From positions 1-12,035 of the forward strand of contig JBALVO010000119.1 of the NCBI GenBank assembly GCA_036961445.1: a DNA stretch of 12,035 nucleotides, read 5' to 3'. The notes beneath the pieces were generated by a model. It ran no database searches. It worked only from the letters and a program-made list of their open reading frames with translations, and was not told the origin of the DNA. Of this stretch, positions 1-8,000 are shown one piece after another. How positions within the stretch are numbered: the first letter of the stretch is position 1; each line of letters begins with the position of its first letter. Position numbers and translations under genes: made by a program. The stretch is from JBALVO01 sp036961445 (GTDB lineage: Bacteria > Pseudomonadota > Gammaproteobacteria > Pseudomonadales > Halieaceae).

Positions 1-74
1 AGGTGCCTATAACTTTCGGGCTTTTGATGGACTTCTAGAGTCTCTGGCAACAGCTGCTCAATAGCCACGTAAAT

Positions 75-100
75 TGGCAGCCCAACGGGTTGGACTGCCA
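75..100. repeat. Imperfect hairpin upstream of the small membrane protein gene
   Basis: An inverted repeat pairs TGGCAG with CTGCCA and, after one C-A mismatch, CCAA with TTGG around a CGGG loop. It has no T-run on either side, so it does not look like a standard intrinsic terminator. It may be a leader structure of the following gene or the end of an upstream transcript. Confidence 0.4.
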
Positions 101-126
101 GCTGGTGTCGATGATAAGTTGAATAC

Positions 127-522
127 ATGATGGGAATAATACTAAGAACACTGATCACCGGGCTGGGCATATGGCTCGCGGCATACCTTGTGCCCGGCGT
201 CAGCGCGACTTCCACTGTAGCCTTGATCTGGGCGGCGATAGCGCTAGGCCTCATTAACGCTTTCGTACGACCTGTGCTGGTTCTGCTCACCCTACCCTTC
301 ACCATTCTGACCCTCGGCCTATTTTTGCTGATCCTCAATGCGGGCATGCTCAATCTCGCTGGCTGGTTTGTAGAGGGATTCGAGGTGGTGGGTTTCTGGA
401 GCGCAGTGTTTGGAGCCATAGTGGTGAGCCTGGTAAGCGGGTTGTGTTCCAACTTCATCGGCTCCAGGGGACGCTACGAGGTATTGGTGGTAAAGCGAAA
501 TAGATATCAGAACAATTCCTGA
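127..522 (+). CDS. Small four-helix membrane protein, phage holin 4_2 / YvlD (DUF360-like) family
   Basis: The 131-residue product is almost entirely hydrophobic, with about four membrane segments near residues 6-24, 28-47, 53-76 and 88-110 and a short basic tail. The pattern Gly-Leu-Ile-Asn-Ala followed by Arg-Pro in the second helix, then a Leu/Thr-rich third helix with an Asn before the fourth, is typical of the YvlD/holin_4_2 family. Despite the name, most members are chromosomal inner-membrane proteins of unknown function, and no lysis gene is nearby. Two ATG codons stand side by side at 127 and 130 with no strong Shine-Dalgarno sequence, so the exact start is uncertain by one codon. The gene converges on the TPR gene ending at 541, with only 18 bases between them, and is probably unrelated in function to it. 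Confidence 0.85.
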   Translation: MMGIILRTLITGLGIWLAAYLVPGVSATSTVALIWAAIALGLINAFVRPVLVLLTLPFTILTLGLFLLILNAGMLNLAGWFVEGFEVVGFWSAVFGAIVVSLVSGLCSNFIGSRGRYEVLVVKRNRYQNNS

Positions 523-540
523 TTTGTAGTTTAGGCTACT

Positions 541-1944
541 TTAATTGGCGGTGTCGCCTGGCCAGACCTCGGCTAGCTTCCGAATCTTTCGGGTCAATGC
601 TTCATCTTTACTAACTCCACTGGTGTAAGATAGAAACTCTTTCTGACCATATGTTGGACCGCACTTGTAAGCAAACTCCTCCAATGCCTGTCTGGCCTCC
701 TGCTCTCTGGACAACACGAGTAACGCAATTATTTTCGTCATATTGGCCACCGGGTAAGTGGCTAATGCTATGGAAATATCTAGATGTTCAATCGCGGCTT
801 CCGGGTCACCCTCGTAGAGGCTCATGGCACCACTGAAGAAACGCCAGATATATTCCCTCGGGTCGTGTTCAGAGAGCCTGAATGCTTGAGCTAATTGTGC
901 CTTACCCTCTTCTGTTTGGCCTGAAAAGAAAAGCATGTACGCATAATCGGCCCGGATATGAGGGTGGCTGGGGTCGGACTCTATAGCGCGCTCCAAAAAA
1001 GGCACACCGTATTTATACCCCTCAAAATATCCTGAAACCCAGGCCCGCGCATGAAGCACTGTCGCATCGCTGGGTGCGCGACGCATGGCAAGTTCGATAT
1101 CCGCTTTCGCGGTAGCAACGTCAGTCGCGGGATCCTCGCTAAAATTGAAAGCCACAGTCGTAGCAAGTGATATGGCCCGCGTCGCTCTGGCGTGCGGGTC
1201 TTCTGGCCCCAGCTCAACCGCACGATTCATCAGTTTTCGTGTCTCTCGGAATACATCCTCATCGCGCCCGCCGAACATGAAAGCGTGGTATCCCACGTGA
1301 GTTAACATGCGATAATCCCATTCTGACTCGTCCATCGCCAACGCATGACTCACTTCTGCCTGAATAATGGGCACCAGAACCTGGGTCGCTATCATATGGG
1401 CCAGGTCTTCGGCCTCCGTCTCGAAGGTTTCTAGCTCCCGTGTATAAAAGTGAGACCATAGGTACTGCGCCGTAGCCACATCGATGAGCTGGGTATTGAC
1501 CCGAATTTGGTCGCCTTTTGGCCTGATACGCGTCTGCAGCGTATACCGCACTCTGCGTTTGCGCAGGGATTTCAGGATATCTTCAAGGCTTTCGAAATTA
1601 CCGCCGCCACCGGCGACGATTCGCACAACGGTAGAACGGGAGAGATAGGTGGCGAGGTCTTCATCGAGGCTGCGTGCCCAGGCGTCGTCGCTAATATCAT
1701 CCCGGGCATGCGTGACTGGTAGCAATGCGAGCAAAGTATCTCTGGAATTGGCTGGAGTTTGACATTGCGTGGGAGCTAGCACCTCGTCGGTATCCGCGCG
1801 CCCCTCTTTGGGAGTGTTGTTATCGCGCCTTCGCACGACGGAGCGAATCGGGCCAAGCGCGAGTCCGACTAGGAAGGTAAGACCGACAACAGCGCTAATA
1901 CTACCTTCGTTTTCGCTCAACCAGCTCAGCAATTCATTCAACAT
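541..1944 (-). CDS. Membrane-anchored TolB-like/TPR protein (second of two tandem paralogues)
   Basis: The 467-residue protein has one predicted membrane helix at about residues 15-35, followed by Arg-rich residues, so the bulk should be cytoplasmic. Residues about 70-185 resemble the TolB-like domain found in front of TPRs in CadC-like and adenylate-cyclase-associated proteins; the diagnostic stretch is IRVNTQLIDVATAQYLWSHF, near residues 147-166. The rest (about 205-460) is helical and TPR-like, with repeated Ala/Leu-rich pairs and motifs such as HIRADYAYML. No DNA-binding or cyclase domain is present, so a scaffold or sensor role is inferred, not shown. The ATG overlaps the end of the upstream paralogue by 7 bases and has no evident Shine-Dalgarno sequence, which suggests translational coupling. 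It aligns with the upstream paralogue throughout, so the pair arose by tandem duplication. Confidence 0.8.
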   Translation of the reverse strand: MLNELLSWLSENEGSISAVVGLTFLVGLALGPIRSVVRRRDNNTPKEGRADTDEVLAPTQCQTPANSRDTLLALLPVTHARDDISDDAWARSLDEDLATYLSRSTVVRIVAGGGGNFESLEDILKSLRKRRVRYTLQTRIRPKGDQIRVNTQLIDVATAQYLWSHFYTRELETFETEAEDLAHMIATQVLVPIIQAEVSHALAMDESEWDYRMLTHVGYHAFMFGGRDEDVFRETRKLMNRAVELGPEDPHARATRAISLATTVAFNFSEDPATDVATAKADIELAMRRAPSDATVLHARAWVSGYFEGYKYGVPFLERAIESDPSHPHIRADYAYMLFFSGQTEEGKAQLAQAFRLSEHDPREYIWRFFSGAMSLYEGDPEAAIEHLDISIALATYPVANMTKIIALLVLSREQEARQALEEFAYKCGPTYGQKEFLSYTSGVSKDEALTRKIRKLAEVWPGDTAN

Positions 1945-3332
1945 GCTAGATCAGTGGGCCATTCAGCTGCAATTACATGCATCTTTGACGTTAGTTCATC
2001 TGTACGAGCAAGCCTCGTAAAATTCTCCACAAATTTCTGTTTGCTGTAGTGCGGGTGAAACCGGTTCGCCAGTTCGATCATGGTTTCTTTCGCTAGTTGG
2101 TTATCTTCTCGAATGAGGTATATCAGTATTTTCGAAAGGTAGGCTGGTGGATACGGTGCAAACGCGATTGTGTGATCGAGGTGCGCTAGAGCCTCGTCGT
2201 AATCACCCTTTGCCCGAGCAATAGACGCTCTGAAATAACTCCAGATGTATTGGCGGGGGTCTTGTGGAGAGAGTTTGAACGCCTCTTCGACCTTCTCGGT
2301 CGCACCCTCGAGGTCACCGCAACCTAGCAACATAAAACCGTAATCTGCTCGAATATGAGCATTCGTCGGATCAGCCGCAACGGCTTTGGCCAAAAACGGC
2401 GCACCCTCCTTGAAACTACGAAAATATGTCGATACCCAGCCGCGGGCATGGAGCGCAATAGCATCCATAGGTGCCAATTTAATGGCCATTGCAGCATCCT
2501 CGAACGCAAGCAGCCGATCACCTTCAGGGTCTTCACTGAAGCCAAAAATCACCCCGGTAGCGATTGTTACAGCGCGGGTCGCTAGAGCTCTGGCATCACG
2601 CGGGTTTGCTTCTAATGCCCAGTTCGCTAGTTTTCGAGTTTCAATGAAACTCTGCGCGTCGTGACCGCCGAAGAGGAATGCATGATAAGCCAGGCGCGTC
2701 AGTGCCGCCGAATCCAGGTCCTTAATGTCTCTGGCGAGGGTGTGGCGCACTTCCGACTCCACGATCGGCACAACCAATTGGGTAGACATTATATGAGCGA
2801 CTTCGTCGCTGTCCTCTACCGCGGCAGCAAGCGGCCGCGTGTATACCGCTGACCATATATGCTGGGACGTGCGAACATCCACCAGCTGAGTATTGATTCT
2901 GACTTGTTCACCTTGCGGCCTAACCCCGATGTGCAGAGCATAGTGAGTCCCATCTGCATGCAATTCTTCTGGCGTCTGCGGCCGGTCCAAGAAGATAACC
3001 CTGAATAGGCTGGAGCGGGCGAGCAAAGCCTTCATGTCCTCTCTTAATTCGAACGCCCAATCATCGTCGCGCTCATCGTAGGAGGCGTCCGTAATCGGCA
3101 TGACGGCCAGCACGGTCTCTCCCGTGGACCCCGTTGAGCGAGAGATCACCCGGCCAGGTTCTCCGACCACAGATCCTGAACTATCGACCCGTGGTGAGCT
3201 CGTCGCTGTTTTGCGCAATCGGCGGCTGAACTGAACAAGAAAGTTGGCCACTAACCCGATTAGGGCAATCAGTCCGACAACAGCACTGATTGCGCTCTCG
3301 TTCGCACCTAGCCATTGGACTATTCCATCCAC
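1938..3332 (-). CDS. Membrane-anchored TolB-like/TPR protein (first of two tandem paralogues)
   Basis: The 464-residue product has the same layout as its downstream paralogue: a hydrophobic helix at about residues 15-35, a basic stop-transfer region, a TolB-like domain containing VRINTQLVDVRTSQHIWSAV, and a TPR-like C-terminal half. Shared landmarks include YHAF(L/M)FGG, ETRKL, FSEDP, HIRADY and DPR(Q/E)YIW. The start is a GTG at 3330-3332. It is favoured because GGAG (plus-strand 3342-3345) lies 9 bases upstream and because the resulting N-terminus matches that of the paralogue. It is the first gene of a two-gene minus-strand operon that diverges from the metallophosphoesterase/GMC operon. 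Function is unknown; the family suggests protein-protein interaction at the inner membrane. Confidence 0.8.
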   Translation of the reverse strand: MDGIVQWLGANESAISAVVGLIALIGLVANFLVQFSRRLRKTATSSPRVDSSGSVVGEPGRVISRSTGSTGETVLAVMPITDASYDERDDDWAFELREDMKALLARSSLFRVIFLDRPQTPEELHADGTHYALHIGVRPQGEQVRINTQLVDVRTSQHIWSAVYTRPLAAAVEDSDEVAHIMSTQLVVPIVESEVRHTLARDIKDLDSAALTRLAYHAFLFGGHDAQSFIETRKLANWALEANPRDARALATRAVTIATGVIFGFSEDPEGDRLLAFEDAAMAIKLAPMDAIALHARGWVSTYFRSFKEGAPFLAKAVAADPTNAHIRADYGFMLLGCGDLEGATEKVEEAFKLSPQDPRQYIWSYFRASIARAKGDYDEALAHLDHTIAFAPYPPAYLSKILIYLIREDNQLAKETMIELANRFHPHYSKQKFVENFTRLARTDELTSKMHVIAAEWPTDLAC

Positions 3333-3550
3333 GCTAAACTGCTCCAGCCTCTGCGATCGATAACAGCGAACTTATTGCTTTTACTGACTATCACTCGTTA
3401 TTCCAGATCGCAAGTTGCGGACCGTAGGTTAATCTTCGCTCCCACGATCTGGCTCTCATTCCATGACGCATCAGAATACCCCGTTTCCTCAGGCTGGCAA
3501 ACAAAAATAGTATTTGCTAGCCGTGACATAGACCTTTGGATTAAAAGGGA

Positions 3551-3579
3551 ATGACAGAAGTCATTTCATAGACTATATC
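3551..3579 (+). promoter_or_regulatory. Candidate sigma-70 promoter of the metallophosphoesterase-GMC operon
   Basis: ATGACA (3551-3556) and TATATC (3574-3579) are separated by 17 bases, about 43 bases before the ATG at 3622. A short palindrome, TGAC-agaa-GTCA (3552-3563), covers the -35 box and could be an operator half-site pair. This is pattern matching only; the -10 box is imperfect. Confidence 0.4.
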
Positions 3580-3621
3580 AATAGTACCCCCAAAAAAAAC
3601 ACCAACAATACGGGAAATATT

Positions 3622-5094
3622 ATGTCACTCCGATACATTTGCCTGTCCGACCTTCACCTCGGTGCGGAGCATAGCCTTTTGACTCGACTCGCCGACAAAG
3701 CAGACCCACTGCCGTCGCAACCCAGCGATACACTCACAGCGCTGTCCAATGCATTCCAGGCCCTCGTTGAGCAACTGGAGGTCGATAAGAATACGCGGCT
3801 AGTGTTACTCGGCGATGTACTCGACCTGGGTTTTTCGGAAACAGTAGATGTGGTCAATACTTTTAAGGTTTTCGCGCAGACCTTCCTCGCGTCGGGATTG
3901 ATGGACAAGATCTCCAAAGACATTCTGTTCCTTCCGGGAAATCATGACCATCAGTTATGGCAAAACGTCAAGAACAACTACATGGTAGGCCAGATTGCGC
4001 GCGGGGAAGGTTCGAAGCGCGTGCGGCAGGTCACTCATCTTGTCGATCCCCAACACCTGGAATCCTATCTTCTGAACGACGTAATTCAGACCGTCAACGG
4101 CTTGGAGGGGGTCACCGTGCAGATCGCCTATCCAAACTACGCTATGACCAATAAGGCTGGCGACAAGGCGGTGGTAATGCACCACGGGCACTACACCGAA
4201 TCGATGTATCTCGCCATGAGTAGATTGCGACAGCTGCTCGACGACGAGCTATCCATGACTCATGACATCACCCAGATCGAGCGCGATAACGGTTACTGGA
4301 TTAACTTCCTTTGGTCCAGCCTTGGCAGTGCAGGTTTCGGCAATGAGACCCTCGATATTTACGAAACGCTTTTGGATGCTGGCGCTACCCACGAGTTTAT
4401 TCAGCAGTTATCCGGTAAGATCAAAACGCTACTTGTAGACAACTTCGGGCTGAGCGATTCCGCGGTTAAATCTCTCAACAAAAGTCTAACCCTAGAGGGC
4501 ACAATCGAAGCCTTGCTGGACGCCAGCGTGGGGCAGTTCGCGGGCTCGGAGCGGCATAGTTTTCTCGATGTGCTGTCCGATGATGGCGTAGCAAAACTGA
4601 TCTGGTACCTGCACGGCCCAATTAGACAGCAGTTTATCGATGAGAAGAAGACCGTACCTCACACGCTAAACTTTATTTACGGACACACGCACAAGCCATT
4701 TCAGGACAGACTGCCGGTGAATGGTTTTTCAGCACCGGTGAATGTCTACAACGTCGGGGGCTGGGCCATCGATAAACCGGTGGTCAGTGAGTTACAGGGT
4801 GCAGCAATTGCATTTGTCGATGAACACTGCGATGTGGGCTCGCTAAGACTGTTTAATTGCTCACCCAACGGTGGTGTCAGTTTTCCAATCGTGGCGGGCG
4901 CCGGTGGCAGCGAGGATAGGAGTTGCTCGCTACTGGAAAATCTGGATGCCGCGCTCAAGCATTCACAACCGATGTGGAACAAGTTCCAGATGGCCGCGAC
5001 GACCGATATTGCTCTGCACACTGATCGCGTACTGCGCAGAAGCTTCGACCCAAATAGCGAAAATGGCGTTATCAAGGCGGAGGCGGCACAATGA
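3622..5094 (+). CDS. Calcineurin-like metallophosphoesterase
   Basis: The 490-residue protein carries all five motifs of a dinuclear metal phosphoesterase in order: DLH (D10, H12), GD near residues 64-65, GNHD (N107, H108, D109), a conserved His in MHHGH near residues 187-191, and GHTH (354-357). It should therefore hydrolyse a phosphoester with two divalent metals; the substrate is not evident. At 490 residues it is longer than the simple core. The extra stretch between the HHGH and GHTH motifs (about 195-345) is mostly helical and may form a lid or interaction domain. No signal peptide is visible, so a cytoplasmic location is likely. The ribosome site before the ATG is weak (GGGAA). Its stop overlaps the start of the GMC-hydrolase gene as ATGA, indicating translational coupling and a shared pathway. 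Confidence 0.88.
   Translation: MSLRYICLSDLHLGAEHSLLTRLADKADPLPSQPSDTLTALSNAFQALVEQLEVDKNTRLVLLGDVLDLGFSETVDVVNTFKVFAQTFLASGLMDKISKDILFLPGNHDHQLWQNVKNNYMVGQIARGEGSKRVRQVTHLVDPQHLESYLLNDVIQTVNGLEGVTVQIAYPNYAMTNKAGDKAVVMHHGHYTESMYLAMSRLRQLLDDELSMTHDITQIERDNGYWINFLWSSLGSAGFGNETLDIYETLLDAGATHEFIQQLSGKIKTLLVDNFGLSDSAVKSLNKSLTLEGTIEALLDASVGQFAGSERHSFLDVLSDDGVAKLIWYLHGPIRQQFIDEKKTVPHTLNFIYGHTHKPFQDRLPVNGFSAPVNVYNVGGWAIDKPVVSELQGAAIAFVDEHCDVGSLRLFNCSPNGGVSFPIVAGAGGSEDRSCSLLENLDAALKHSQPMWNKFQMAATTDIALHTDRVLRRSFDPNSENGVIKAEAAQ
5079..5083 (+). promoter_or_regulatory. Ribosome binding site of the GMC-hydrolase gene
   Basis: GGAGG lies 7 bases before the ATG at 5091, inside the last codons of the metallophosphoesterase gene. 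It fixes the start of the downstream gene at the 4-base ATGA overlap. Confidence 0.75.
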
Positions 5095-8000
5095 AAGCTA
5101 TATCAAAAACAATCGATCAGGCTGCCAATCACTACGACGTCATCGTCATCGGCTCTGGGTACGGCGGGGGCGTGGCCGCCTCTCGCAGCGCCCGTGCGGG
5201 AAAGTCCGTGTGTCTATTGGAGAGAGGTCGAGAAATTCTACCGCCCGACTTTCCCAATAGTATCTCGACCGCACAGAACGAATTCCAGCTCAACACAGCG
5301 GTGAGCGCCGAGCCGTTAGGTAACGCCAAGGGACTTTACGACCTCAAGGTTAACGATGATATGAATGCTCTGGTCGGCTGTGGTCTTGGCGGAACTTCTC
5401 TGATCAACGCCAACGTCTCCCTGGAGTTCGACGAAAAGATATTCAACCAGCAGAGCTGGCCCGAAAGATATCGTAGCGGTGAACTACTGAAGCCACACTA
5501 CAAGATGGCAAAAAAGATGCTTGGCGCCAATCCCTACCCGAGAGATGACCTCAACAAATTGAAAGCACTACAGGTGTCGGCTAAGTCTATGGGGGTGGAG
5601 TGCTATAAACCTCCGATCAACGTTACATTTAGTGATCAAATCAATTCATTTGGCGTAGAGCAAAAGGCTTGCAATAACTGCGGTGACTGCTGTTCAGGCT
5701 GCAATGTCACCGCCAAAAACACAACACAAATGAATTACCTTCCCGACGCTACCAACCACGGCGCAGATATTATCTGTGAGGCGAGAGTCGAGACTTTAAG
5801 CAAAGGAGAGAGTGATAGCTGGGTAGTTCACATCACCGACCTCTCTGGAGTAGAGCCCAGAGTGACCACTTTACATGCCGATAAGGTGATTGTCTCCGCC
5901 GGTACCTTTGGTAGTACTCAGATTCTACTCCGTTCAGCGGCCGCTGGAATGAATCTATCAAATCAGCTGGGGGAGCGATTTTCTGGCAACGGAGATGTGC
6001 TGGCCTTCGGATACAACAATTATTGGGATACGAAAGCAACCGACGACAACCTCACGCCCATCTACGGTGTGGGGATTGGTAGCAACGACGTTTCTCTGGA
6101 GGCTTATCCTGGCCCATGTATCACCGGTGTGATCGATAATCGTGCGACTGCTCCCATAGAAGATAGCCGTGTAATAGAGGAAGGGGTCATACCTGGAGCA
6201 CTAGCTATGGCGCTGCCTCCGGCTTTTTTCTTTGCCGGCGCCCAGTACGCAAATTTTTTGCACTACGGAGTCACTCAGGCTGGTATGCGCCTCAAGGACG
6301 CGGTGAAGCTCGGATCCGTCATCACCGACGATCCCAGCCACCTGGGCTCACAGGCTTACACCGGCCCAGTATCCAGGACCCAGACCTATCTCATCATGAG
6401 TTACGACGATTCTGGTGGGAAAATGTCGCTCGATGACAACGGCAACATCCGTGTCGCGTGGAAGAATGTTGGCCGAAGCCGATGTATTTTGGATGATAAC
6501 TCAGCGTTAAAAGCGGCAACTATCGGAGTTCAGGGCCAGTTCGTGCCTAACCCGATGTGGACCGAGCCGATGAACTACAAGCTGATTACAGTGCATCCAC
6601 TGGGCGGCTGCCCTATGGGCGATAACGTAAAAACTGGCGTGGTGAATCCCGACTGTGAGGTGTACGACGGCAGCGGCGGGTTGCATGAAGGCCTCTATGT
6701 TATGGATGGTTCGGTAATCCCCACGGCTGGAGCGGTCAATCCACTGCTGACAATCACCGCAGTGTCGGAACATGCCATGCAGCAGATAGCTGCCAAGCAT
6801 AAATGGCAGATTGATTACGCGCTTGAGGATGTGAAGCCGATCACTATTGCAGATTCACCAACCGATAGAGAAAAATCCGCGAAATATGAGAGCAAGCCCA
6901 ACAGTCCGCATAGCATCGAGGCTGGTGATAAGCTTGAGAAACACCACTCCTGGGGCGAGATTGGCAAACAAGTGCGCAAGCTCAAGTCCGTTCTCGATGA
7001 CGGTAAGATGGATGCAGCCAAGTCAATTATGCGAGGGCTGGTCAAAGAGTTCCCGGACTTCTTCAGCCCGGGCGTTAGTTTCTCGGAAACCATGCGTGGC
7101 TTTCTCACGGAGAAACTCGATACCAGTGATGCGCCAAAGGCTGCGCGTATTTCAAGCGATTACGATCTCGCCTTCGCACAGGGGGAATCCGATAGTACGC
7201 ACATTCACTACGACCTCACCATCGCTGCTGAAAACCTAAACAAGTTCACTGAGAAACACCGAGCAGGCATCACCGGCACGGTACACTGTAAGTTGTTTTC
7301 AGAGCATCCGCTAAAGGTTACCAATGGCGTTTTCAGATTGTTCAACCCCGACCCGGAGGCGGTGGAGACATGGACAATGGAGTACCGCCTCAATCTACAG
7401 GGAGAGAAAGGCCCGATGTATTTTGAGGGCACCAAGTATTTGCACCAGAAGTCAGGCTCGCACTGGTGGAATGATGTCACCACGTTGTTCGTAGATGTAT
7501 ACAGCGGCGATGACAATACCGGTAAACGCCTGGCAAGGGGAATTATGACCCTTAGCATCAACGATGCCATTCAGATGGCACAAACTTTGAAGACGCCGCT
7601 ACAGAAACACAAGGACCATCTGATAGAGCACCAGATGGCCAAACTACTTGCCACGCTTGTAAAGAAATATCCGGCAGCCGAATCTACTTTGGACACTTTG
7701 TATGTCGCAAAATTCGGAGGTTTTGTGGCTGAAACCGTATTCAAAGCATACGGTGGCCTGCTATCGGACCTTAAGAACTTTCCTCACGTGGAGAACCAAC
7801 ATTCACGCGGGCATCGTCGCGAGTTGAATTTGCCCAACCCGGAAATTATTCAGCTCAGCACGTCAGACGGTGCAAAAATCAAACTGTATCGTTACAAGCA
7901 TGGCCATCATCATGCGCGAAAACAAGTTGTCTTGGCGCCGGGCTTCTCGGTAACGGCGAATTCATTTGCTACTAATACTGTGGACACGAACCTGGTCGAG

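Noticed and set aside
75..100. Hairpin as an intrinsic terminator
   Set aside because: The stem is good but no T-run follows on either strand; kept only as a structural repeat.
127..522. Phage origin of the holin-family gene
   Set aside because: No lysin, tail or head genes are near, and this family is commonly chromosomal and unrelated to phage lysis.
526..539. GTAG/CTAC hairpin followed by TTTAA as a terminator between convergent genes
   Set aside because: The stem is only four base pairs and the T-run is short; too weak to support.
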